Source of the DNA: Sphingomonas sp. EC-HK361
GTDB taxonomy: Bacteria > Pseudomonadota > Alphaproteobacteria > Sphingomonadales > Sphingomonadaceae
Assembly: GCF_902498785.1 (NCBI RefSeq)
Contig: NZ_LR701494.1
Location: forward strand, 1,115,022-1,179,021
Direction: 5' to 3'
DNA length: 64,000 nucleotides
The notes under the pieces are model-generated. The model was not told the origin of the DNA, made no database searches, and saw only the letters and a program-made list of their open reading frames with translations. Below, piece after piece: positions 17,209-26,065 of the stretch (position 1 is its first letter; every line of letters starts with the position of its first letter). The position numbers and the translations under genes are program-made.

Positions 17209-18171
17209 TCACTTGCCCTTGTAATCCGGAAGTTTCTGCTGACCGATCAGCGAGCCGGCGCCCTGGCGATCGACCTTTTCCGCAATCGACGAGAGCGCCG
17301 CCGACGTCTGGCGCAGATCGTGGACGAGCTTGCCGACCTCCGGAATCGTCTGCTTCGAAAACGCCTGAAGCCCCGGCCGCGCATCGCTGATCGCGCCGTT
17401 CAGCGTATCGGCGCTCTGCTGGGCAGAGACGATCGCCTTGTTCAGGTTCGCCATCGCCGGCTTCACGTCTTCCGCCAGCACGCCGTTGGTGGTCGCGGCC
17501 AGCTGCCCGATCGACTGCGCGGCATCGCCGGCCTGCTGGATCGCGACGCGCGTCTGGGCGAGCGTGGCGGCAATCTCCGGCCCGCGATCGGCAAGCGCGT
17601 CGCTCAGCCGGTTGGTGTTGTCGAGGATGCCCGCAATCGACGCCTGGTTCTTGTCCGAAAGCATGCCCGTCAGCCGCTCGGTCAGTGTCGAAAGTCGCTC
17701 GAGCAATTGCGGCGCGGAATTGAGGATCGCGCCCAAACCGCCGGCCTTGGTCGGGATGACCGGTACGCCGTAGGGACAATCGACCTGCGGATTGACGTCG
17801 GGACACACGATCGGCGGCGCGCCCTTGACCGCACCGTCGAGCTGGATCGTGCTGGTGCCGGTGAAGCTGCCCTGGATCGTCGCGGTCGTGCCGCGCAGCA
17901 CTGGTGTCTCGTCCTTCACGCTCACGCGCACGCGCACGAACTGGGGATCGGGCTTCCACAGCGAGATTTCCTCGACCTGACCCGATGGCACGCCGGAGAA
18001 ATTGACCGCGGACCCCTTGGCGAGGCCATCGACCGATTGCTTGAAGAAGATGTCGTATTTCTTCTCGGTCGCGCCGCCTGCGCGCGCGATCCAGACGGTG
18101 AAGATGGCCAGCACGCCGAGCAGGATCAGCACGACCGCACCGACGAGCACGTGATTGGAACGGGTTTCCAT
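17209..18171 (-). CDS. mlaD: MCE-family lipid transport protein MlaD
   Basis: 320 aa. One N-terminal membrane helix (about 8-28) is followed by a single MCE domain (about 38-115: YDIFFKQSVDGLAKGSAVNFSGVPSGQVEEI) and a long alpha-helical region rich in Gln/Ala/Asn that would form the extended periplasmic tube or coiled coil. The protein is longer than E. coli MlaD (about 183 aa) because of this helical tail. It would form a hexameric lipid-binding ring over the MlaE permease. It lies 3 bases downstream of mlaF. Confidence 0.9.
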   Translation of the reverse strand: METRSNHVLVGAVVLILLGVLAIFTVWIARAGGATEKKYDIFFKQSVDGLAKGSAVNFSGVPSGQVEEISLWKPDPQFVRVRVSVKDETPVLRGTTATIQGSFTGTSTIQLDGAVKGAPPIVCPDVNPQVDCPYGVPVIPTKAGGLGAILNSAPQLLERLSTLTERLTGMLSDKNQASIAGILDNTNRLSDALADRGPEIAATLAQTRVAIQQAGDAAQSIGQLAATTNGVLAEDVKPAMANLNKAIVSAQQSADTLNGAISDARPGLQAFSKQTIPEVGKLVHDLRQTSAALSSIAEKVDRQGAGSLIGQQKLPDYKGK

Positions 18172-18174
18172 GCC

Positions 18175-18990
18175 TTACGCCTCTGCCTTTTCGTGCGCTT
18201 GCGTCTTGTGCGCGTCCTGGGTCGCCACCGCGGCGCGGCCGCGCGGCCCCTTGAAATATTCCTCGATCCACGGATGATCGAGCGCGAGCAACTCGTCGAT
18301 CGTGCCGACCGCGATCACCTTCTTGTCGGCGAGCACAGCCACCCGGTCGCAGATCGCATACAGCGTGTCGAGATCGTGGGTGATGAGGAAGACGGTCAGC
18401 CCCAGCGTCTTCTGGAGCGATTTGGTGAGCTCGTCGAACGCCGCCGCGCCGATCGGGTCCAGCCCTGCGGTCGGCTCGTCGAGGAACAGCAGTTCCGGAT
18501 CGAGCGCGAGCGCCCGGGCGAGGCCGGCGCGCTTCTTCATCCCGCCCGAAAGCTCTGCCGGAAATTTCGGCCCGGCATCGGCGGGCAGACCCGTCATCAC
18601 GACCTTGTAGGACGCGATCTCGTCGAGCAGCGAGAGCGGCAGCTCGGGGTAGAATTCCTTCAGCGGCACCTGGACGTTTTCCGCCACGGTCAACGTCGAG
18701 AACAGCGCGCCGCCCTGGAACAGCACGCCCCAGCGCTTGCGGATATCCAGCGTCTCGCTTTCCTCACGGTCCACCGTCGGCTCGCCGAAGACCAGCACCT
18801 CGCCAGCATCGGGCACCTGAAGGCCGATGATCGAGCGCATCAGCACCGACTTGCCCGTCCCCGATCCGCCGACGACGCCTAAAATCTCTCCCCGCCGCAC
18901 GTCGAGGTCCAGCCCTTCGTGCACCACCTGGTCGCCGAAGCTGTTCTTCAGCCCGCGCACGCGGATGACCGGATCCTGATCGTCCGCCAT
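18175..18990 (-). CDS. mlaF: Lipid-transport ABC ATPase MlaF
   Basis: 271 aa. The Walker A is GGSGTGKS (41-48), the signature LSGGMKKRAGLARAL (148-161) and the Walker B LLFLDEP (D171, E172), with the H-loop in LITHDLDT. VHEGLDLDV and WGVLFQGGALFSTLTV are typical of the Mla/Ttg2A group. It powers phospholipid transport between inner and outer membranes. ATG 18990 overlaps the mlaE stop (TGATG). A C-terminal tail after EEYFKGPRGRAA is Ala/Lys/Glu-rich and probably flexible. Confidence 0.93.
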   Translation of the reverse strand: MADDQDPVIRVRGLKNSFGDQVVHEGLDLDVRRGEILGVVGGSGTGKSVLMRSIIGLQVPDAGEVLVFGEPTVDREESETLDIRKRWGVLFQGGALFSTLTVAENVQVPLKEFYPELPLSLLDEIASYKVVMTGLPADAGPKFPAELSGGMKKRAGLARALALDPELLFLDEPTAGLDPIGAAAFDELTKSLQKTLGLTVFLITHDLDTLYAICDRVAVLADKKVIAVGTIDELLALDHPWIEEYFKGPRGRAAVATQDAHKTQAHEKAEA

Positions 18991-20099
18991 CAGATCCATC
19001 CGATCCAGGTGAAGAACACCGCAAAGAACGCATCGAGCACGATGACGAGGAAGATCGCCTGCACCACGGCCGAGGTCGTGCGGCTGCCGACCTGCTCTGC
19101 ATCGCCCTCGACCTGCATCCCCTGAAAACAGCCGGCGATCCCGATGATCGCGCCGAAGACGGGCGCCTTGACCAGCCCCACGAACAGGTCGGTGATCGGC
19201 ACGACCTCGCGAATGCGCTGGACGAAGGTTTCCGGGGGAATCCCGAGCGACGCCCAGCACAGAAACATGCCGCCGAGAATCGAGATGATCGACGCGTAGA
19301 AACCCAGCAGCGGCATCAGCAACGTCGCGGCCATCACTCTAGGCAACACCAGCGCTTCCATCGGCGACACGCCGATCGTGCGCATCGCGTCGACCTCCTC
19401 GGTCAGCTTCATCGTGCCGAGCTGCGCCGCGAACGCCGATCCCGATCGCCCGGCGACCATGATCGCGGTCATCAGGACGCCGAGTTCGCGCAGCGTCAGC
19501 CGGCCGACAAGGTTGATCGTGAACGCCTCCGCGCCGAACTGGCGCAGCTGCACCGCGCCCTGCTGCGCGATGACGATGCCGATCAGGAAACTCATCAAGG
19601 CGATGATGCCCAGCGCCGACACGCCAACGACCTCGAACCGCTGAACCGTCGCGTTGAAGCGGAATTTGGACGGATGGCGAATCACGGTTCCCAGCGCGAT
19701 CACCGTCGCGCCGAGAAAACCGAGGAGGCCGTACAGCGTCTGGAAGGCGATGACGACTGCGTCGCCCACCTCGCCGAGCACGCGGGTCAGTGGGCTGACA
19801 TAGTGCGGGCGCACCGAAACCGACTGATCGGATGCCGCGACCTGCTCCAGCAAATGCGCGCCGTCCGGTGACAGCCCCTCGATCGAGGCACCCCGCGCCT
19901 TGGCAAAGCGGTGGACGACCCAGGCGCCGATCGTATCGATCCGCTCGACCGCCGACAGATCGAGCCGCTCCACATCGCCCTGATAGGCATCGAGCCGATC
20001 GGGAAGATCGCCGAGATCGGACAAGGCCAACCGCCCCGAAAAATCGAGCGTGCCGGCGCCGGAGCCCCCGCTTTCAGCAAAATCCGCCTTCGCGCCCAT
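18990..20099 (-). CDS. mlaE: Lipid-transport permease MlaE with N-terminal STAS-like domain
   Basis: 369 aa from ATG 20099; GTG 20108 is possible but sits directly on its purine stretch, so the ATG is preferred. Residues 1 to about 100 resemble a STAS/MlaB domain (LDFSGRLALSDLGDL, LDLSAVERIDTIGAWVVHRF). The rest is a MlaE permease: YGLLGFLGATVIALGT, FEVVGVSALGIIALMSFLIGIVIAQQ, ELGVLMTAIMVAGRSGSAFAAQLGTMKLTEEVDAM, and several later helices. In enterics MlaB is a separate protein; here the two are fused, as in many other Gram-negatives. It leads the operon. Confidence 0.92.
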   Translation of the reverse strand: MGAKADFAESGGSGAGTLDFSGRLALSDLGDLPDRLDAYQGDVERLDLSAVERIDTIGAWVVHRFAKARGASIEGLSPDGAHLLEQVAASDQSVSVRPHYVSPLTRVLGEVGDAVVIAFQTLYGLLGFLGATVIALGTVIRHPSKFRFNATVQRFEVVGVSALGIIALMSFLIGIVIAQQGAVQLRQFGAEAFTINLVGRLTLRELGVLMTAIMVAGRSGSAFAAQLGTMKLTEEVDAMRTIGVSPMEALVLPRVMAATLLMPLLGFYASIISILGGMFLCWASLGIPPETFVQRIREVVPITDLFVGLVKAPVFGAIIGIAGCFQGMQVEGDAEQVGSRTTSAVVQAIFLVIVLDAFFAVFFTWIGWI

Positions 20100-20161
20100 C
20101 GCCCGCACCCTTGCGGGAAAGTGCTGGCGACGGCAAGCCGTTCCGCGACAGGGACGAAATC

Positions 20162-20842
20162 ATGACCACCCACAAGCTTGCGATCTACGACATGGATCGC
20201 ACGATCACCCATCTGCCGACATGGACCCCGTTCCTGATCGCGGCGGCACGCACGCTCGCGCCGTGGCGGCTCGCGCTGCTGCCCGTGGCCGGGCTTGCCG
20301 GTCTCGCCTATACAGCGCGGCTGATCGATCGCGCGCGGCTGAAACAGTGGACGCAGGCGATGCTGCTGGGCCGATCGCTCCGCGCCGATGACGCCGCACG
20401 CGTGGCCGACGATTTCGCGGCGCGTGTCGTGGCATCGGGGGTGTTTGCCGGCGCGCGCGCGCAGATCGAGGCCGATCGCGCCGCCGGCTACCGCCTTGTC
20501 ATGGCGACCGCATCCTACCGCTTCTACGCCGGCGCCATCGCCGCGCAACTCGGCTTCGACGACACGATCGGGACCGAGACGATGACCGGCGCCGAAAACG
20601 CCATCGTCGCGCGCATCGCCGGCGAGAACTGCTACGGCCCGGTCAAGCTGCGCATGATAGAGGACTGGATGCGCGGCCAAGCCATCGGCCGCAAGACAAG
20701 CCACATCCGCTTCTATTCGGACCATGTCTCCGACGCGCCCGTCCTCGAATGGGCGGACGAAGCCTTTGCGGTCAACGCCCACGGCCCGCTGCGATCGCTC
20801 GCCAGCAAGCGCGGGTGGACCGTGCTGGATTGGGAGAGATAG
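20162..20842 (+). CDS. HAD-superfamily (subfamily IB) hydrolase
   Basis: 226 aa. HAD motif I is IYDMDRTIT (nucleophile Asp10, Asp12), motif II is in VMATASYRF, and motif IV is FYSDHVSDAPVLEWADEAFAVN. The helical cap after motif I is hydrophobic (FLIAAARTLAPW, ALLPVAGLAGLAY), typical of the PSPase-like IB subfamily that dephosphorylates serine phosphate or lipid-related phosphates. The start is ATG 20162. It is divergent from mlaE with a 62-bp gap, so a shared promoter region and a role in envelope lipid metabolism are possible but unproven. The 20843-20933 gap holds nothing I recognise. Confidence 0.85.
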   Translation: MTTHKLAIYDMDRTITHLPTWTPFLIAAARTLAPWRLALLPVAGLAGLAYTARLIDRARLKQWTQAMLLGRSLRADDAARVADDFAARVVASGVFAGARAQIEADRAAGYRLVMATASYRFYAGAIAAQLGFDDTIGTETMTGAENAIVARIAGENCYGPVKLRMIEDWMRGQAIGRKTSHIRFYSDHVSDAPVLEWADEAFAVNAHGPLRSLASKRGWTVLDWER

Positions 20843-20933
20843 GGCACAGCGCCGTTCGTTCGGTCGCCAAACCGGTGGCCGCCACTTCGGCTCTTCTCCA
20901 GCGGCCAGCGCAGAGGTCCGCGGGCAAGGTGAT

Positions 20934-21392
20934 TTACCGGGGCGGTTGCATGAGTTCGATGTGTATGTTGTCCGGCCCCGACACATAGACAACGACCGTA
21001 CCGGCGCGCGGCCCGGCTGGAACGGGTTGCGGCGACCCCTTGGCGTGCCAGCCATGTGCCTCGATCCTTTCCAATGCCGTTTCGATGTCGGCAACGGAAA
21101 CGGCAATGTGCGCAGCGCCGATTGCGCCCGCGCTTTCAGGCGCTCGGTCCAACGTGTCGGACTTCGAATATTCGAGAAGCTCGATCGCATATCCCTCCGG
21201 CGAAACCACGACGGCCATTCTGCAATGAGGATCGTCCACTCCGGTCACATCCCGGAGAAAACTGCCGCCCATCTCGCCGGTGCGGACAAGCTCGAAACCC
21301 ATTGCATCGGTCCAGAACGCCACCGCCTCGTCCAGTGACGCGACCGAAAACCCCATATGGTCAATTGCTACAGCGCCAGATTCCCGCGCCAT
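20934..21392 (-). CDS. VOC-family (glyoxalase/bleomycin-resistance fold) protein
   Basis: 152 aa with two beta-alpha-beta-beta-beta halves: AIDHMGFSVASLDEAVAFWTDAMGFELV, then AAHIAVSVADIETALERIEAHGW. The metal-ligand pattern is His12, Glu (IELLEYS), His (AAHIAVS) and Glu (IHIELMQPP), so a metal site is plausible. The domain order fits lactoylglutathione lyase-like or methylmalonyl-CoA epimerase-like enzymes, but the substrate cannot be assigned. It lies 13 bases downstream of the DUF445 gene on the same strand. Confidence 0.82.
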   Translation of the reverse strand: MARESGAVAIDHMGFSVASLDEAVAFWTDAMGFELVRTGEMGGSFLRDVTGVDDPHCRMAVVVSPEGYAIELLEYSKSDTLDRAPESAGAIGAAHIAVSVADIETALERIEAHGWHAKGSPQPVPAGPRAGTVVVYVSGPDNIHIELMQPPR

Positions 21393-21405
21393 CGTTCAAC
21401 CTCCT

Positions 21406-22671
21406 TCAAATTCCCACATCGACCAGATGGATAAGAAGCCCGACCAGCCCGCCAACGATGGTGCCGTTGATCCGGATATATTGCAGGTCGCGCCCGACCG
21501 CGTTCTCCAGCCGCCGCGTGATGGTGCCGGTGTCCCACCCGCGCACCGTGTCGGACACGAGGCGCACGATCGCGTCGCCATAGTCGGCGGCGGCGCCGAC
21601 GGCAGCGCGGCGGACGAAGCGGTTGATCGTGCGGCGCAGCTTCGGGTCGTGCTGGAGCGGCTCGCCGAGTTCGCGCAGCATCTCGCCCAGCCGCCCGGCC
21701 ATCGCCGCGTCGGGATCGCGCGCGATCTTGAGCATCCCGCCACGCATCTGTTCCCACATGCCGTCGATCCAGCGCTGCATCGCGGGATTGTCGAGCAGAT
21801 CGAGCTTCAGCGCTTCCACCCGCAGTCGCATCGTGGCGTCATGCTGGAGGTCATGGGCGAGCACCGCCAGCCCCTCCTCGGCCTTGTCGCGCAGCGGGTG
21901 GTGCGGATCGTCGGCCATGTCGGCGAGGAGCTGGTCGAGCCCGTCGATCAACTTGTTCGACAGCGTCTCGTCGAGCCCTGTCCAGCGCATGATCGATCCG
22001 GCGCGCTCATGCACCATCGCCCGGATCAGGTGATCGTTCGCCGCAAGCACCCTGCCCGCCCAGCGGACGATGCCGTCGAGCAGCGGCACGTGGCGGTTCT
22101 CGGCAATCGCCGCGGTCAGCGCCTGGCCGATCAGTGGTGCGACCTCCATCTGGCGCAAGCGCTGCGCGACCGTCGACTTGACGAGTCCGCCGAGCCGGTC
22201 CTGATCGAACGCCTGGAGCATCTCCGCCACCAGCCGCGATGCGCCGCGGCGCAGCCGGCCGGGTCCGCCCGGCGGCTGGGCGAGCCAGCGGCCGGCGGCC
22301 GAGGCGATATCGAGCCGCCGCATCCGCCGCGCGACCACCGCCGGCACAAGGAAGTTATTGCGCAGGAAGCTGGCGAGCGTTTCGCCGATCCGGTCCTTGT
22401 TGCGTGGGACGATCGCTGTGTGCGGGATCGGCAGGCCGAGCGGATGACGGAACAGCGCGGTCACCGCGAACCAGTCGGCGAGCCCGCCCACCATCGCCGC
22501 TTCGGCAAAGGCACGGACGAAGCCGAATGCGGGATGCGCCGGTTCCTGCCAGCGCGCGAGCGCGTAGGTCACGGCCATCAAGACGAGCAGCCCCGTCGCG
22601 ACGACGCGCATCCGCACCAGCCCGGCAGGAGCGGCCTCGTGGGTCGGGCGCCGGCTGAAAGGAAGGGTCAT
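21406..22671 (-). CDS. DUF445 (YjiN-type) membrane-associated protein
   Basis: 421 aa. A membrane helix (about 22-40, VVATGLLVLMAVTYALA) is followed by the DUF445 signature AEAAMVGGLADWFAVTALFRHPLGLPIPHTAIVPRNKDRIGETLASFLRNNFL. A long helical domain then runs to a C-terminal hydrophobic tail (INGTIVGGLVGLLIHLVD). The function of the family is not established; an inner-membrane location with a cytosolic helical body is expected. Between its start and the RND gene end lies one of the large palindromic elements. Confidence 0.85.
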   Translation of the reverse strand: MTLPFSRRPTHEAAPAGLVRMRVVATGLLVLMAVTYALARWQEPAHPAFGFVRAFAEAAMVGGLADWFAVTALFRHPLGLPIPHTAIVPRNKDRIGETLASFLRNNFLVPAVVARRMRRLDIASAAGRWLAQPPGGPGRLRRGASRLVAEMLQAFDQDRLGGLVKSTVAQRLRQMEVAPLIGQALTAAIAENRHVPLLDGIVRWAGRVLAANDHLIRAMVHERAGSIMRWTGLDETLSNKLIDGLDQLLADMADDPHHPLRDKAEEGLAVLAHDLQHDATMRLRVEALKLDLLDNPAMQRWIDGMWEQMRGGMLKIARDPDAAMAGRLGEMLRELGEPLQHDPKLRRTINRFVRRAAVGAAADYGDAIVRLVSDTVRGWDTGTITRRLENAVGRDLQYIRINGTIVGGLVGLLIHLVDVGI

Positions 22672-22716
22672 GCCCGGAACAATCCCCGAAACCGGGGAAT
22701 GTTCAAGGGCGATGAG

Positions 22717-22850
22717 ATCCTCCCCGGCACGCGGAGGGGAACCGCGACGCGTAGCGGCGTGGTGCAGGGGGCCCGCCGCGAGCGATCCGTTCGTGGCGGA
22801 CCCCCTCCACCATGCGGCGCATGGTCCCCCTCCCCGTGCCGGGGAGGATT
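22717..22850. repeat. Large palindromic intergenic element, copy 1
   Basis: 134 bp that begins ATCCTCCCCGGCAC and ends with the complementary GTGCCGGGGAGGAT. The outer arms are about 27 bp with two mismatches, and an inner pair also matches (GGTGCAGGGGGCCCGC against GGCGGACCCCCTCCACC). It abuts the stop of the RND gene. It shares the CCTCCCC...GGGGAGG ends and the GGAGGGG...CCCCTCC inner pattern with the copies at 30569 and 50841, but is more diverged from them. Confidence 0.75.
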
Positions 22851-22851
22851 T

Positions 22852-25800
22852 TTACTCCGCAGGCTGCGGCCCCTCCAGCCGTCCCGGCGCCGGCGGCAGC
22901 GTGCCGTGCGGCGCGACCGGACCGATCAGCGTCGAGCCGTCGTCGCCCGGACGATAGGTAAGCAGTCGCCGGCCGAGCTTCGGCCCGACCCAGCGCTCCA
23001 CCCCGACCGCCAGGCTGAACGCCGCCGGCACGATGATGAGCGTAAGCAGCGTCGAGAGCGTCAGTCCGCCGATCACCGTGATGCCCATCGGCGCGCGCCA
23101 CGATCCGTCGCCGCCGATCGACAGCGCGGTCGGGATCATGCCCGCAACCATCGCGACGGTCGTCATCACGATTGGCTGCGCCCGCTTGTGCCCGGCATCG
23201 AGGATCGCCTCGCGCACCGGAACGCCCTTGCCCATCTCCTCAAGCGCGAAGTCGATCAGCAGGATCGAGTTCTTCGCGACGATGCCGAGCAGCATGAGGA
23301 GCCCGATGAACACCGGCATCGACACCGGATTCCCAGTCACCAGCAGGCCTAACAGCCCGCCGAGCGGGGCGAGCAGCAGCGAGCCCATGTTGACCAGCGG
23401 CGGCAGCAGGCGGCGATAGAGCAGCACAAGCACCGCAAAGACCAGGAAAATGCCCGAAATCACCGCCATGATGAAGTTGTTGATCATCTCCGCCTGCCAT
23501 TTCGACTGGCCGAGGACGATCTCGTTCACGCCCAGCGGCAGGTGCGACATCGTCGGCTGCGCGTGGATCTGCTTCTGCGCGACGCTGCTGACGATGCCGG
23601 GCGCCAGATCGGCGCCGATGGTCAACTGACGCTGCTGGTTGTTGCGCTGGATCTTGGTCGGGCCGGCGCCGAAGCCGATCTCGGCGACGACGCTCAGCGG
23701 AACCGACCCGCCGCTCTGCGTTTGCACGGGCAGGTTCTGGATCGTCGAGAGCCGCTCGCGCGCCGACTGATCGAGCGCGACGCGGATCGGGATCTGGCGA
23801 TCGGAGAGCGAGAATCGCGCGCTGTTCTGGTCGATGTCACCAAGCGTCGCGATGCGGATCGCGCTCGACAGCGCCTGCGTCGTCACGCCCAGATTGGCGG
23901 CCAGGTCCATGCGCGGCCGGATGACGATTTCGGGACGGTTGAGATCGCCCGAAATGCGCGGCGCCACGAGCGTCGGCAGTTTCGCCATTTCCGCAACGAT
24001 CTTGTTCGCGGTCTGGCGCAGCTGCACCGGGTCGTCCCCGCCGAGCGTGATCGACAGATCGCGGTTGCTGCCGCCCCAGCCGAACTGCGACTGGAAGTTC
24101 ACGCGCGCATCGGGAATCTTGGCGAGCTGCGGCGCAAGACTGCGTTCGAACTCGGTCGATTTCATCGGCCGGTCGTCACGCAGCGTCGCGGTCACGCGGC
24201 CGCTGCCGATGAACGAGCGCGCATAGACCGATTCGACCATCGTCGTCTGGCTGCGCAGCAGCGCCGCGACGCGGTCCACGACCTTGCGCGTATCCTCCAG
24301 CGTGGTGCCAGGCACCATCTCGACGCTTACCGTGCTGCGGTCATTGTCCTGCGCCGGCTGGAAGGTCATCGGCAGCATCATGAAACAGGCGATCGTCGCG
24401 ATGAACGCGAGCACGCCGACCCCGACGATCCATACCCGGTGATCGACGAAGCGCGCCGCGCGCCGCTTCAGCCAGCCCGCACCATCCCGCACGCGCTGCG
24501 CCTTTTCGGTGTTCAGCGTCCAGGCGAGCAGCCGCGTATAGCCGCGCATCATCGCATTCTCGCCGTGGCTCGCATGCCCGCTCGCCTTCAGGAAATAGGC
24601 GGCGATCATCGGCGTGACTAGGCGCGCGACCGCAAGGCTCATCAGCACCGACACGACGACGGTGAGGCCGAAATTCTTGAAGAACTGGCCCGAAATGCCG
24701 GGCATCAACCCGACCGGCAGGAACACCGCGACGATCGCCATCGTCGTCGCGAGCACCGCGAGACCGATCTCGTCCGCCGCGTCGATCGATGCCTGATAGG
24801 CGTTCTTGCCCATCCGCATATGCCGGACGATATTCTCGATCTCGACGATCGCGTCGTCGACCAGAACGCCCGCCACCAAACTGAGCGCTAGCAGCGTCAT
24901 CTGGTTGAGCGTGAAGCCCAGCAAGTCCATGAACCAGAAGGCGGGGATTGCCGACAGCGGGATCGCGAGCGCGGAGATGATCGTCGCGCGCCAGTCGCGC
25001 AGGAACAGGAACACCACGACGACCGCGAGGACCGCGCCCTCGATCATCGCGTGGAGCGCGCTTTCATACTGCTCCTCGGCATATTTCGCGCCATTGTCGC
25101 GCAGCTTGAACTTCACGTTCGGCGTGCGCTTTTCGAGTGCGGCGAGCTTCGCCTGCGCGCCCTTGAAGACGCTGACGTCGGACGCGCCCTTCGCGCGCTT
25201 GAAGTCGAAGCTGACGACGGGGCGACCATCGACCGTCGCGGCCGATTGCGGCTCGGCATAGAGATCGCGCACCTGCGCCACGTCGACGAGGCGGATCGTC
25301 CGGCCAAGCCCGGTCGAAATCTGCGTCTGGCCGAGCTGATACGCGTTCTTCGCGTTGCCGAGGACACGCACCGATTGCTGCGATCCCGCGATCTCCGCGC
25401 GCCCGCCCGCGGCGTTCAGGTTCACCTGGCGCAGCTGCTGGTTCACTTCGGTTGCGGTCAGCCCGAACGACTGGAGCTTCGCCGGATCGAGGATAACGCG
25501 AATTTCGCGACTGACGCCGCCGTTACGCTCGACCTTCGACAGGCCCGGCACCGACAGCAATTCCTTCGCCACCGTATTGTCGATGAACCAGCTCAATTGC
25601 TCCATCGTCATGTCGGTGCCGATGACCGAATAGCTGCCGAGGTCGTTATCGGTCGTGTCGGCGCGCATGATCTGCGGCTCGAGGATGCCTTCGGGCAAAT
25701 TGCCGCGGATCTGGCTAATCGCGCTGCGCACATCCTCCACCGCACGGTCAATCGGTGTGCCGATGTTGAGCTGGATGACGGTCGTCGATTCGCCTTCCTG

Positions 25801-26061
25801 GACGTCCGAGCTGATCTCGTCGATGCCCTGGAGCGAACGCACAGCCGCCTCGACGCGCTGGGTGACCTGGTTCTCCAGTTCGGTCGGCGCCGCGCCCGGC
25901 TGGCTGATCGAGACGATGACGACCGGGAAATCGATGTCCGGATCGTTGTTCACGTCCATCCGCATGAAGCTGACGATTCCCGCGACCGTCAACATCAGGA
26001 ACAGCACGATCGACGGAACCGGGTTCCGGATCGACCAGGCGGAAATGTTGCGGAAATTCAT
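22852..26061 (-). CDS. RND efflux transporter, HAE1 family inner-membrane pump
   Basis: 1069 aa, full length for the AcrB/MexB superfamily. The start is ATG 26061 ([26 protein letters not shown]), 4 bases after the adaptor stop. Twelve membrane helices in two halves are expected; visible ones include [32 protein letters not shown] and [15 protein letters not shown]. Proton-relay acidic residues sit in [21 protein letters not shown]. Pore and porter text ([21 protein letters not shown]) resembles the MexF/AcrB-like NodT-era pumps. It would expel drugs, dyes or metabolites using proton motive force. No outer-membrane channel gene is adjacent. Confidence 0.93.
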   Translation of the reverse strand: MNFRNISAWSIRNPVPSIVLFLMLTVAGIVSFMRMDVNNDPDIDFPVVIVSISQPGAAPTELENQVTQRVEAAVRSLQGIDEISSDVQEGESTTVIQLNIGTPIDRAVEDVRSAISQIRGNLPEGILEPQIMRADTTDNDLGSYSVIGTDMTMEQLSWFIDNTVAKELLSVPGLSKVERNGGVSREIRVILDPAKLQSFGLTATEVNQQLRQVNLNAAGGRAEIAGSQQSVRVLGNAKNAYQLGQTQISTGLGRTIRLVDVAQVRDLYAEPQSAATVDGRPVVSFDFKRAKGASDVSVFKGAQAKLAALEKRTPNVKFKLRDNGAKYAEEQYESALHAMIEGAVLAVVVVFLFLRDWRATIISALAIPLSAIPAFWFMDLLGFTLNQMTLLALSLVAGVLVDDAIVEIENIVRHMRMGKNAYQASIDAADEIGLAVLATTMAIVAVFLPVGLMPGISGQFFKNFGLTVVVSVLMSLAVARLVTPMIAAYFLKASGHASHGENAMMRGYTRLLAWTLNTEKAQRVRDGAGWLKRRAARFVDHRVWIVGVGVLAFIATIACFMMLPMTFQPAQDNDRSTVSVEMVPGTTLEDTRKVVDRVAALLRSQTTMVESVYARSFIGSGRVTATLRDDRPMKSTEFERSLAPQLAKIPDARVNFQSQFGWGGSNRDLSITLGGDDPVQLRQTANKIVAEMAKLPTLVAPRISGDLNRPEIVIRPRMDLAANLGVTTQALSSAIRIATLGDIDQNSARFSLSDRQIPIRVALDQSARERLSTIQNLPVQTQSGGSVPLSVVAEIGFGAGPTKIQRNNQQRQLTIGADLAPGIVSSVAQKQIHAQPTMSHLPLGVNEIVLGQSKWQAEMINNFIMAVISGIFLVFAVLVLLYRRLLPPLVNMGSLLLAPLGGLLGLLVTGNPVSMPVFIGLLMLLGIVAKNSILLIDFALEEMGKGVPVREAILDAGHKRAQPIVMTTVAMVAGMIPTALSIGGDGSWRAPMGITVIGGLTLSTLLTLIIVPAAFSLAVGVERWVGPKLGRRLLTYRPGDDGSTLIGPVAPHGTLPPAPGRLEGPQPAE

Positions 26062-26065
26062 GCCC

